IMG/VR virus record: IMGVR_UViG_3300022752_000099
Span: 1 to 53,269 of that record
Source: a virus
Length of the DNA stretch: 53,269 bases
Strand: one strand, 5' to 3'
Under the pieces are notes generated by a model, which ran no database searches, was not told the DNA's origin, and saw only the letters and a program-made list of their open reading frames with translations. Numbering within the stretch: the first letter of the stretch is position 1; each line of letters begins with the position of its first letter. Position numbers and translations under genes: made by a program. This document shows, in pieces, positions 25,423-31,883 of this stretch.

Positions 25423-25430
25423 TATATTAA
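25423..25430 (+). promoter_or_regulatory. Promoter-like box TATATTAA before the sliding clamp
   Basis: TATATTAA at 25423-25430, preceded by CGATTTACT, lies 16 bases before the clamp ATG at 25447. It is a variant of the common box. Confidence 0.4.
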
Positions 25431-25446
25431 TCAAAAATTAAATAGT

Positions 25447-26163
25447 ATGAAAAAAGAACACTTACTGTCATTTATTGACAAGTATCATTTGTCAGGCAAT
25501 TGCGAGTCTGCTAAATGGGTTGTAACTGCAAACACTTTGCAAACTTCATTTTTAACTTCTGACAGAAATGTGATCGGATCAGTATCATATGCAAGTCCAG
25601 AGCTTCCGGATATTGAGCTAGGTGTATATAATACCGGTCAATTGATCAAATTGATGTCGGCTCTAGATTCAGATGTGAATGTCAATTTCAAGAAAGCAGA
25701 CAAACAAGTGTATGCAATGGAACTTTCAGATTCAAATACTACAGCTTCATACATGTTGTCTGATTTGTCTGTAATTCCTGATGCTCCTAGTTTGAAGAAG
25801 CTTCCAGATTTTGATATCAAAGTTGAACTTTCAAAAGAGTTTACAAGTAGATTCATCAAATCTAAAAACGCTTTGCCTGAGTCTGATAATTTTGCAGTAG
25901 AAAGTGATGGTAGTACTTGCACATTGACAATCAATTATGCAAACATCAATACCAATAAAATCACGTATGCTGTAAAGAGTGTAGAAACTCCGAACAAAAT
26001 GTCTCCGGTATGTTTTTCTGCGAAATTGTTCAAGGAAATTCTAGAAGCAAATAAAGATTGTACTGGATGGTTGGAAGTTTCATCAGCCGGTTTAGGTCGA
26101 GTTACTTTGAAAAATGATTCTTTTACAGCAGTATATTATTTAGTTAAACTTACAATTAATTGA
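25447..26163 (+). CDS. 45: Sliding clamp, gp45-like
   Basis: This 238-residue protein is placed as the DNA polymerase processivity clamp. It has the repeated beta-rich layout of PCNA-fold clamps: MKKEHLLSFIDKYHLSG at the start, an ELGVYNTGQLIKLMSAL segment (about 57-73), a TASYMLSDLSVIP strand-loop, and CFSAKLFKEILEANKD near the end, the latter two typical of gp45. It is immediately followed by the gp44 clamp-loader gene, two bases after its stop. Length (T4 gp45 is 228) and gene order support the assignment more than any single motif. Confidence 0.85.
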   Translation: MKKEHLLSFIDKYHLSGNCESAKWVVTANTLQTSFLTSDRNVIGSVSYASPELPDIELGVYNTGQLIKLMSALDSDVNVNFKKADKQVYAMELSDSNTTASYMLSDLSVIPDAPSLKKLPDFDIKVELSKEFTSRFIKSKNALPESDNFAVESDGSTCTLTINYANINTNKITYAVKSVETPNKMSPVCFSAKLFKEILEANKDCTGWLEVSSAGLGRVTLKNDSFTAVYYLVKLTIN

Positions 26164-26165
26164 TA

Positions 26166-27095
26166 ATGTTCAATCAAAATCAAGAACATTCATTATGGAC
26201 TGAAAAGTATCGTCCTAATCAACTAGAAGACTACGTTGGTAATGATCACATCAAGAAAAATGTTAAACATTATCTTGAAACTGATGATGTGCCGAATCTT
26301 CTATTAGTGGGTACAGCTGGTACCGGAAAAACGACTATTGCAAAATTGATTGCCAATAACATTGATTGCGATCTGCTTTATTTGAATGCTTCAGATACCA
26401 ACTCAGTGGATACGGTTCGAGAGCAAATCAAATCGTTTGCTAGTAGCATTGGTTTCAAGAAATGGAGATTAGTGATATGCGATGAGTTTGACTTCATGAC
26501 ACCTAATGCACAAGCTGCATTGCGTAATTTGATGGAAACTTTCAGTAAAACCTGCAGGTTCATTTTAACCGGTAATTACATTGAGAAGATCATTGAACCA
26601 ATTCAATCTAGATGTCAGGTATATTACGTTACTCCTCCTTCCAAGAAAGATGTTGCCATTCGAATGGCTAACATATTGAATCAGGAATCAATTCAATATA
26701 CACCTGAAGATTTGGTTGCAGTAGTTAATACAGGTTATCCGGATATTAGAAAAGTGATAAATGCCTGTCAGCGTCAATCTACTACAGGTACATTGATTGT
26801 TGATACTGCCACTAAAATTGAAATGGACTACATGACTTCAATTTTGGAACAATTGAAAAATCTGAAAGATAAAAAATCTGCATTTGCCAATATTCGACAA
26901 ATTCTAGCAGACAGTAAGGTTAGAGATTTTACTGGATTGTATTCCTACTTGTATGAAAAATTGGATGAATTTGCAGTAGGTCATATTGGAGCTGTAATAT
27001 TGATTATTGCTGAACATCAAGCATTGGAAAATCAGGTAGTAGATCGGGAAATCAATGTGGCGGCTATGATGGTTAAATTGATCAATGAACTGTAG
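26166..27095 (+). CDS. 44: Clamp loader large subunit, gp44-like AAA+ ATPase
   Basis: This 309-residue AAA+ protein opens the clamp with ATP. The start is the ATG at 26166 (MFNQNQEHSLWTEKYRP), two bases after the clamp stop. SLWTEKYRPNQLEDYVGN is the conserved RFC opening, GTAGTGKTT the Walker A (about 51-59), VICDEFDFM the Walker B (about 99-107), and IQSRCQ (about 147-152) the SRC arginine-finger motif. Length and motifs match T4 gp44 and archaeal RFC small subunit. It converges with the single minus-strand gene that follows. Confidence 0.94.
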   Translation: MFNQNQEHSLWTEKYRPNQLEDYVGNDHIKKNVKHYLETDDVPNLLLVGTAGTGKTTIAKLIANNIDCDLLYLNASDTNSVDTVREQIKSFASSIGFKKWRLVICDEFDFMTPNAQAALRNLMETFSKTCRFILTGNYIEKIIEPIQSRCQVYYVTPPSKKDVAIRMANILNQESIQYTPEDLVAVVNTGYPDIRKVINACQRQSTTGTLIVDTATKIEMDYMTSILEQLKNLKDKKSAFANIRQILADSKVRDFTGLYSYLYEKLDEFAVGHIGAVILIIAEHQALENQVVDREINVAAMMVKLINEL

Positions 27096-27096
27096 T

Positions 27097-27513
27097 TCAT
27101 TTTAAAAATTCAATTTCATATACCGGATGCAATTCATTCCATCGATGAATTTTATCGAAAACAAATCGACCGGTTACTGCTATTGAATCACCGACTTTAG
27201 GAATTTGAATTTGATTCTTATAACTAACACAAGCCGGTATTGGAGCAGACTCTACACATACAATTTCCAAAACCATACATGAATCCTGTTTGGTAAAGTT
27301 TCGTTTATGAAGTAAATGCAACTCAGAAATTTTCATTCGAATGTGAATGTCGCCATCAAAGCAAGATTCAATTGAATGAATTTCACCAATCAATTGCATC
27401 GTGTCTTGCAATGTTTCCAATCGATACGAGTTATGTACTTTAGAATTTAAATCAAACTTTGAATTGCTGCAACAAATCAACATGGTGTACATGAAAAAGA
27501 GAACAACTCGCAT
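27097..27513 (-). CDS. Putative lipoprotein/exported protein with OB-like domain
   Basis: This is the only convincing minus-strand gene, 138 residues. The N-terminus MRVVLFFMYTMLICCSNSKF is a short hydrophobic signal ending in two Cys (14 and 15), consistent with a lipoprotein, although the box is not canonical. The body, LIGEIHSIESCFDGDIHIRMKI and VGDSIAVTGRFVFDKIHRWNELHPVYEIE in pieces, has the feel of an OB-fold; GDxxxVTGxxxxDxxHxWNELHPV is a motif I have seen in secreted bacterial proteins. It fills an otherwise empty gap, with a divergent start region at 27514-27577. A surface exclusion or host-interaction role is possible; function unknown. Confidence 0.65.
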   Translation of the reverse strand: MRVVLFFMYTMLICCSNSKFDLNSKVHNSYRLETLQDTMQLIGEIHSIESCFDGDIHIRMKISELHLLHKRNFTKQDSCMVLEIVCVESAPIPACVSYKNQIQIPKVGDSIAVTGRFVFDKIHRWNELHPVYEIEFLK

Positions 27514-27560
27514 AATATTTTTTGATAAATATTGATCGTTTATTTGAACTTTAGTTTGAT

Positions 27561-27568
27561 TATATTAA
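27561..27568 (+). promoter_or_regulatory. Divergent intergenic region with promoter-like box TATATTAA
   Basis: The 64-base region 27514-27577 separates the minus-strand gene from the + strand gene at 27578. TATATTAA (27561-27568), with TTTGAT just before it, would serve the + strand. On the other strand an AATATTTATC sequence lies close to the minus-strand start. Confidence 0.4.
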
Positions 27569-27577
27569 ATTTACATT

Positions 27578-27799
27578 ATGAATTGGATTGAATTGTTAGG
27601 TTGGCTGGCTACCATTATGGTAGTTTCAGGTTTCATATTGAATGCATACAAACATCATTCGATATCTATTGCATTATGGATTTTAGGTGACTCAATTTGG
27701 ATTGCTTATGACGTGGTTCGAGGCATTTATCCGCATCTATTTCTGAGTGTCGTTATTATTTTAATTAACATTTTCGGTTTAATCAAATTGAATAAATGA
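27578..27799 (+). CDS. Small membrane protein (PnuC/SemiSWEET-like)
   Basis: This 73-residue protein has three hydrophobic segments: residues about 4-23 (IELLGWLATIMVVSGFILNA), 30-46 (SIALWILGDSIWIAYDV) and 51-70. The pattern, with a Trp-Leu-Gly-(N/D)xxWxxYD motif in the second helix, resembles half-transporter proteins of the SemiSWEET/PnuC superfamily and small uncharacterised Bacteroidetes proteins. A transport role is inference. The stop overlaps the start of a newly recognised 53-residue gene (ATGA). Confidence 0.6.
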   Translation: MNWIELLGWLATIMVVSGFILNAYKHHSISIALWILGDSIWIAYDVVRGIYPHLFLSVVIILINIFGLIKLNK

Positions 27800-27957
27800 T
27801 TCACTTTCTGTTTCACGCAATCGGCCTTTGCCCGGATTCCATGCTACATGTAGACTTGATGGATATACTACCTTATTACGCTCACACTCTACATGTATGT
27901 TCTTCTTTTCTTTTTCAAATATCAAATTATATTAAATCATTAAAAGCACTTATATGA
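27796..27957 (+). CDS. Small 53-residue protein
   Basis: This reading frame begins with the ATG at 27796, overlapping the preceding stop as ATGA, and ends with TGA at 27955-27957, which overlaps the next ATG (27954), again as ATGA. It therefore exactly fills an otherwise empty 154-base gap. The protein is MIHFLFHAIGLCPDSMLHVD at the start and continues with LMDILPYYAH; CPDS-x-x-H-x-DLMD is a pattern I recall from short phage proteins. Function unknown. The two junctions are the main evidence that it is real. Confidence 0.65.
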   Translation: MIHFLFHAIGLCPDSMLHVDLMDILPYYAHTLHVCSSFLFQISNYIKSLKALI

Positions 27958-28202
27958 GCTTAATTTCACCCAACGGGGCACCAATGTCGTCCGGTAAAGC
28001 AGTTACTACAAAACCGGGTATCGATTTGTCAGTAGCAATCGACATTCTTTGCGAATGCGGTAATAAACTGTTCATGCCACTGATGCGATTTAAAAAGATT
28101 CCGGCAGTAGCATCACCAACCGGTCAAGAAGCAATTATACCGGCTCAAGTTTTTGCATGCAGTAGTTGCGGTGCAGTACCTGAAATGTTAGATATCGATT
28201 AA
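27954..28202 (+). CDS. Zinc-ribbon-like small phage protein
   Basis: This 82-residue protein has two Cys pairs, CECG (about 33-36) and CSSCG (about 68-72), separated by about 32 residues, which would form a zinc ribbon. Between them is KIPAVASPTGQEAIIPAQVF. It lies just upstream of the probable gp62 gene and downstream of gp44, where some marine T4-like phages have small zinc-binding proteins. Function unknown. A promoter-like TATATTAA box is at 27926-27933, inside the preceding small gene. Confidence 0.65.
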   Translation: MSLISPNGAPMSSGKAVTTKPGIDLSVAIDILCECGNKLFMPLMRFKKIPAVASPTGQEAIIPAQVFACSSCGAVPEMLDID

Positions 28203-28203
28203 T

Positions 28204-28680
28204 ATGGCTAAAAAAGTATCGAAATCACCGGATACTATCACCAAGCCGGCCACTCTATTTGATCATTTAGAGTTTATTCAGCACAAGAAACGTGGGTGGG
28301 ACGAGTTGACAGAATCTGATAAAAAGACTTGGTCCACTTACATGATCAATCGATATCTTTCAATGAGTACCGAATACATTGACTTGGTAAACATGTTGCA
28401 ACGATATACGATTGGTATGAATAACAGAGATGTTTACAAATTGTATTTGGATCTGCTACCGGCTAAAAAACAGTTTCTGAAATACGTGAAAGGTAAATCG
28501 GAAGACAAATATTCGCAACCATTAATTGACTTGATTTCAAATCATTTCAAGTGTAGTAGTGCTGAGGCCATCGAAAACATTGAATTGATGTCAATTATTG
28601 ACAACAATGAACTGCCTAGCATTCTCAAGAAGTACGGTAAAAGTGATAAGGAAATTGCAAAATTGTTGAAGGATGTTTGA
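28204..28680 (+). CDS. 62: Clamp loader small subunit, gp62-like (probable)
   Basis: This 158-residue helical protein, one base after the zinc-ribbon gene, is likely the partner of gp44. The part WSTYMINRYLSMSTEYIDLVNMLQRY (in two pieces, about 45-70) matches the (M/V)NRxLSM motif of gp62 from marine T4-like phages, and VYKLYLDLLPAKKQFLKYVK (about 78-97) fits its second helical segment. T4 gp62 is 187 residues and very divergent, so similarity is weak. Its position three genes after gp44 supports the call. Confidence 0.7.
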   Translation: MAKKVSKSPDTITKPATLFDHLEFIQHKKRGWDELTESDKKTWSTYMINRYLSMSTEYIDLVNMLQRYTIGMNNRDVYKLYLDLLPAKKQFLKYVKGKSEDKYSQPLIDLISNHFKCSSAEAIENIELMSIIDNNELPSILKKYGKSDKEIAKLLKDV

Positions 28681-28984
28681 TTCATTCAAAGTTTTGGATT
28701 CAAATTATCGAAAATTTCATCCGAATAATCTCATCGTACGAGGTGCAGTTATAACCGATGATGAATGGAACTTATTGTGGTCTGGAGATTTGGATTGCAC
28801 ATTAGATATTACTATACTTAAGAATGCATCGAAGATACTAAACAAACAACTATTTGTATTGTGGTCTTTAAAAGATTATCAAATTAAAAGTAGAATGTTT
28901 GTACTTCGAATTAATTTTGACTTCATTGAATTGGGATATGAAGTTGAAAGGTACATTGATTTAAAAACTTTAAAATACCATTAA
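28673..28984 (+). CDS. Hypothetical protein
   Basis: This is a 103-residue protein, overlapping the gp62-like gene by 8 bases. It is a mix of short strands and helices (FKVLDSNYRKFHPNNLIVRG, then AVITDDEWNLLWSGDLDCT), without Cys clusters or membrane segments. I do not recognise a family. The close overlap places it in the clamp-loader transcript. Confidence 0.55.
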   Translation: MFDSFKVLDSNYRKFHPNNLIVRGAVITDDEWNLLWSGDLDCTLDITILKNASKILNKQLFVLWSLKDYQIKSRMFVLRINFDFIELGYEVERYIDLKTLKYH

Positions 28985-28988
28985 CATT

Positions 28989-29258
28989 ATGTACGTTGAC
29001 ATCGACATTGACGGCTTTCTATCAGGTTGTTCTAAACATGACATTGAGGATATCATAGAATCATTAATAGCAGACGGTTGGCTACCTGCAAAATCTGCTA
29101 AACCATCAGGTACATATTCAGACTGGTCTAATGAAATTTCATGTACAGATTCTGATTGGTCTAAAACTTTAACATGTTTATCAGAACCATGGAGATTGAC
29201 GACTGAAGAACTGAACACTATTAAATCAATTGCAAGTAAGTATGAATACCTTGTTTGA
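28989..29258 (+). CDS. Hypothetical protein
   Basis: This 89-residue protein starts MYVDIDIDGFLSGCSKHDIE; its first half is acidic and the second half has many Trp and Ser (SDWSNEI, SDWSKTL, an approximate repeat). A minus-strand reading frame of similar length covers the same bases, but operon context and direction favour the + strand. Function unknown. It overlaps the next gene by 17 bases. Confidence 0.55.
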   Translation: MYVDIDIDGFLSGCSKHDIEDIIESLIADGWLPAKSAKPSGTYSDWSNEISCTDSDWSKTLTCLSEPWRLTTEELNTIKSIASKYEYLV

Positions 29259-29775
29259 TTCAATAAATGAAATGATCAAATCAATTCGAGTAGAAATCAA
29301 ATCAATTCGAGTTGGTTTGATCAATCTGTATCGATGGTTCCCGGTAATATGGAAAGATCGAGATTGGGATGATCATTACATTGTTGAAATTTTGATCAAA
29401 AAACTGGAACATCAGCGCGATTTCTTCAAATCAAATAAAGCTTATAGTGCAAATGCAAATGAAGTTGCATCAGAAATTCAATATGCAATTGATATGCTAC
29501 GTAAAACGCAAGATTCATTTGATCATTATGAACTACCGGCCACAGAAGCTTTAGATTTGAAATGGGGCGTACGAGACATATCATTTGTTCCAATTGAGGG
29601 TACTAATTTGACAGAAATGAAATCGAATATACCGAATGTCAAGAACGAAGAGGATAAGAAACAATATTCAAAAGAATTTAGAGAATCATTGCAGTCTGCT
29701 CGAAATCAATATATGGAAGATAAAAGAAAGGTGTATACATTTATTGCGGAAAATATAGATAAGTGGTGGGATTAA
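29242..29775 (+). CDS. Conserved phage protein of unknown function
   Basis: This 177-residue protein starts at the ATG at 29242 (MNTLFDSINEMIKSIRVE); a TTG at 29230 is less likely. The N-terminus has a perfect seven-residue repeat (IKSIRVE, IKSIRVG). Next comes YRWFPVIWKDRDWDDHYIVE, a motif (WKDRDWDxxY) that I recall from many phage hypothetical proteins, followed by a Lys/Glu-rich helix with coiled-coil character. The remainder is charged and helical. Function unknown; it is the last gene before the composition change at about 29.78 kb. Confidence 0.6.
   Translation: MNTLFDSINEMIKSIRVEIKSIRVGLINLYRWFPVIWKDRDWDDHYIVEILIKKLEHQRDFFKSNKAYSANANEVASEIQYAIDMLRKTQDSFDHYELPATEALDLKWGVRDISFVPIEGTNLTEMKSNIPNVKNEEDKKQYSKEFRESLQSARNQYMEDKRKVYTFIAENIDKWWD
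29275..29312 (+). repeat. 17-bp direct repeat within a coding region
   Basis: ATCAAATCAATTCGAGT occurs at 29275-29291 and again at 29296-29312, offset by 21 bases, giving the in-frame peptide repeat IKSIRVE/IKSIRVG. Confidence 0.9.
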
Positions 29776-29780
29776 CTAAC

Positions 29781-29800
29781 AAAACAATAGAAAGTTATGA
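29781..29800 (+). repeat. 20-bp repeated translation-start region, copy 1
   Basis: AAAACAATAGAAAGTTATGA occurs here and again, identical, at 30230-30249. Both copies end in the start codon of a small accessory gene (29797 and 30246), so they look like a duplicated initiation cassette. Confidence 0.9.
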
Positions 29801-30051
29801 GTAATAAGATTATAAAACACAAAGACCCCTTCTTGGGTGAAATAGAACTCAAAGAAGTTGGTAGAGTTGTTATGGACGCTTTCTTTAATGAAAATGTTTA
29901 TTATGTAATGGAATCTGAAAAATATAAACATAAAGGTATTGATTGTGGAATATGGTATACAAATACTTTAAACGAAATGAAATGGATGAGGAAAGAAGAA
30001 ATGTCCATGATTAAAGGGATTTATGAAGCTCTAACTAAAATAGAAATATGA
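29797..30051 (+). CDS. Small accessory protein, unknown
   Basis: This 84-residue protein is Lys- and Met-rich and has no recognised motif. It begins MSNKIIKHKDPFLGEIEL and ends in a charged helix. Its start lies in the first copy of the 20-bp repeat. It is the first gene of a stretch whose composition differs from the rest of the window (few CCGG sites, more A). Confidence 0.5.
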   Translation: MSNKIIKHKDPFLGEIELKEVGRVVMDAFFNENVYYVMESEKYKHKGIDCGIWYTNTLNEMKWMRKEEMSMIKGIYEALTKIEI

Positions 30052-30239
30052 ATAAAGAAAAAATACAACAAGAATTAATATCCAAATTACTAAAGGTGTC
30101 TCAGGAAATTGACAAAACACCTAAAGCTAATTATATACACCTTTCAGAAAAATACATCCAAAGTAAGGCTGACGAAAATGGTATTACATTTGATGAGATG
30201 GTAGATATTATTGAAAACGAACTAAACCCAAAACAATAG
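30048..30239 (+). CDS. Small accessory protein, unknown
   Basis: This is a 63-residue charged helical protein overlapping the previous stop by ATGA. The C-terminal part (ITFDEMVDIIENELNPK) looks like one amphipathic helix. No function recognised. The stop codon region lies in the second copy of the 20-bp start repeat. Confidence 0.5.
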   Translation: MNKEKIQQELISKLLKVSQEIDKTPKANYIHLSEKYIQSKADENGITFDEMVDIIENELNPKQ

Positions 30240-30249
30240 AAAGTTATGA
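30230..30249 (+). repeat. 20-bp repeated translation-start region, copy 2
   Basis: Identical to 29781-29800; it ends with the ATGA of the 30246 gene and contains the stop of the 30048 gene. Confidence 0.9.
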
Positions 30250-30386
30250 ATAAGGAACAAGCAAAAGACGAACTAATCAGAGTACTAGAAGGTCAAGTGA
30301 TGGACTTATCAATGATGTCTAAAATTGAATTAGGTGATGATGTAATTGCTAAGATTAAAAAATTAAAAGCTATTATCAATGAATAA
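30246..30386 (+). CDS. 46-residue accessory protein, unknown
   Basis: The frame runs from the ATG in the second 20-bp repeat to TAA at 30384-30386 and overlaps the next ATG (30379). The protein is MNKEQAKDELIRVLEGQ at the start, then MSKIELGDDVIAKIKKL, wholly helical and charged. Tight junctions on both sides and the duplicated start region support translation. Function unknown. Confidence 0.55.
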   Translation: MNKEQAKDELIRVLEGQVMDLSMMSKIELGDDVIAKIKKLKAIINE

Positions 30387-30600
30387 TTTAATCATATTAA
30401 CAAAAGAGAATATCAACGACTATCAACTCACAGAATCATTTCGTAATGATGTGTTAGTATATGATGATCAAAATATAATCAATGCATATACCCGATTTGA
30501 GTTTGCAATCGATCCTAATACAAAACAACTATATTCAAGACATATAGTTTTAGGTAGATTTAAAGAATGGAAAGAATACTCTTTATCAAAATCAAATTAA
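30379..30600 (+). CDS. Small accessory protein, unknown
   Basis: This 73-residue protein (MNNLIILTKENINDYQ start) has alternating polar and hydrophobic residues (RFEFAIDPNTKQLYSRHIVLGR), suggesting a small beta-rich fold. It overlaps the previous gene by 8 bases. No recognised family. Confidence 0.5.
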   Translation: MNNLIILTKENINDYQLTESFRNDVLVYDDQNIINAYTRFEFAIDPNTKQLYSRHIVLGRFKEWKEYSLSKSN

Positions 30601-30602
30601 AA

Positions 30603-30818
30603 ATGAACAACCTAGATAAAGCATATATCGTTGACGGAATCACGATTAATAAAACTGACAAAGGATATAGGGTATTTACAATTCCAACCCAACATTTTGA
30701 TATAGTTGATTTGGATGAATTAACCAATGATAGATTTGACCGTGAAATCAAAAGACAGGAACGATATGAAAAAGATAGTTCTGAATTAATTAATTTATAT
30801 TTGAGTGAAAATGAATAA
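30603..30818 (+). CDS. Small accessory protein, unknown
   Basis: This 71-residue protein starts at the ATG at 30603 ([17 protein letters not shown]); an extension back to 30567 overlaps the previous gene and is less likely. Its first six residues are nearly the same as those of the thymidylate synthase fragment that follows (MNNLDKQY), which may reflect a duplicated start region. The C-terminus overlaps the next ATG by 8 bases. Function unknown. Confidence 0.5.
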   Translation: MNNLDKAYIVDGITINKTDKGYRVFTIPTQHFDIVDLDELTNDRFDREIKRQERYEKDSSELINLYLSENE

Positions 30819-31131
30819 CTTAGACAAACAATACACCAACCTCCTTCAAGACATACTTGATAACGGTGTAAAAAAAGGTGACCGTACAGGTACAGGAACA
30901 CTATCAGTATTCGGTAGACAAATCAGACACAAAATGTCAGAAGGCTTTCCGTTGCTTACCACCAAGAAAATGTATTGGAAAGGAATTGTGACGGAGTTGC
31001 TCTGGTTCCTACGTGGTGATACAAATATCAAATACCTTGTTGATAATGATTGTCATATATGGGATGGTGACTGCTACCAAGCCTATTTAAGAGAATGTGA
31101 GAAGATGAAAAAAGATGAAAATAATTTATAG
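30811..31131 (+). CDS. thyA: Thymidylate synthase, N-terminal fragment of a split gene
   Basis: This 106-residue protein is the N-terminal part of ThyA-type thymidylate synthase. [19 protein letters not shown] (about 22-40) is the folate/phosphate-binding opening, [31 protein letters not shown] (in pieces, about 44-74) the conserved second segment, and [13 protein letters not shown] (about 78-90) the loop before the interruption. The reading frame diverges after ...ECEKMK and stops 27 bases later. The catalytic Cys is in the separate C-terminal gene at 31870. The two parts probably assemble, as split NrdA does in an Aeromonas phage, but that is inference. Confidence 0.9.
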   Translation: MNNLDKQYTNLLQDILDNGVKKGDRTGTGTLSVFGRQIRHKMSEGFPLLTTKKMYWKGIVTELLWFLRGDTNIKYLVDNDCHIWDGDCYQAYLRECEKMKKDENNL

Positions 31132-31869
31132 TTTTTGTAATCATCACCATATTTATAATAAAAGAAAATATGGAAACAAAATACTATTTGTACATCAAAA
31201 CTAGTCCATTTGGATTGAAATACTTAGGTAAAACAACTAAGAATCCATTTACCTATTTGGGTAGTGGCAAGATTTGGAAACGTCACATTGCCAAGCATTC
31301 TTTAACATTTGAAGATATTGAGACTGAAGTTGTTTTTGAGACAGATGATATAAATCAATTAATTAAAAAAGGTATAGAACTTAGCCTTTTATATAACATA
31401 GTTGAATCAAAAGAGTGGGCCAATTTACGTGAGGAAAGAGGTGATGGTGGAGATACTTCTAAGTTTATAGATTTTTCAAATCCAATATTTCACAACCCAG
31501 AGCGTAGTAGGCATTTGAATAGTTTTATTGATGAGGAAGATAAAAAACAGAAACTAAAAGAAAGAGCCTCTAAAATAGATTATAAAAACCCAGAACGTAT
31601 TAGAAAAATAAAAGAAAATACAGATTGGGAAGAAAAAGAAAAGAAAAGATTAGAGAACACCGATTACTCAACTTTTTTATGGAAAACTCACGAAAAGAAT
31701 AAAAAACCAGTTTTACAGTTTGATATGGATGGTAATTTTTTAAATGAGTTTGATTGTGCAGCAAACGCTGCAAGGTCCTTAGGATTTAATAACGGTGGAA
31801 ATATAACAAATTGCTGTAAAGGTAGATGTAAATCATCTATGGGTTACACATGGAAATATAAAGATAAAA
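31105..31869 (+). mobile_element. Homing-endonuclease insertion splitting thyA
   Basis: The proposed insertion is 765 bases, bounded by the direct repeat ATGAAA (31105-31110 and 31870-31875). Removing it restores a continuous thymidylate synthase frame of 438 codons joining EK to MKATKKD. Inside are a tail on the first exon, a promoter-like ATATTTATA element at about 31148 and the endonuclease ORF. There are only 38 non-coding bases before the ORF and none after it, which leaves no room for a group I intron core. Confidence 0.75.
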
Positions 31870-31883
31870 ATGAAAGCAACTAA
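31170..31883 (+). CDS. GIY-YIG/Seg-like homing endonuclease with NUMOD domain
   Basis: This 237-residue protein has an N-terminal domain with YYLYIKTS and LKYLGKTTKNPFTYLGSGKIWKRHIAKH (in pieces, about 5-44), the phage GIY-YIG-like pattern (YLY and YLG in place of GIY and YIG). The middle is a charged linker, and the C-terminal part PVLQFDMDGNFLNEF plus AANAARSLGF and GYTWKYKDK is a NUMOD1-type DNA-binding module. It would cut intronless thyA and spread by repair. It lies in the thyA insertion; its end overlaps the start of the C-terminal thyA fragment by 14 bases. Confidence 0.85.
   Translation: METKYYLYIKTSPFGLKYLGKTTKNPFTYLGSGKIWKRHIAKHSLTFEDIETEVVFETDDINQLIKKGIELSLLYNIVESKEWANLREERGDGGDTSKFIDFSNPIFHNPERSRHLNSFIDEEDKKQKLKERASKIDYKNPERIRKIKENTDWEEKEKKRLENTDYSTFLWKTHEKNKKPVLQFDMDGNFLNEFDCAANAARSLGFNNGGNITNCCKGRCKSSMGYTWKYKDKNESN

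Noticed and set aside
28970-29263. 97-residue minus-strand frame
   Set aside because: It is the reverse of the + strand gene at 28989, which fits the operon and junctions better.
31105-31869. Group I intron in thyA, as in T4 td
   Set aside because: Only 38 untranslated bases precede the endonuclease ORF and none follow it (the ORF overlaps the downstream coding part), so there is no room for the structured intron core.
31105-31869. Intein in thymidylate synthase
   Set aside because: The first part ends in a stop codon out of register with the endonuclease, and there is no N-terminal Cys/Ser or C-terminal His-Asn pattern; the endonuclease has its own start and promoter-like element.
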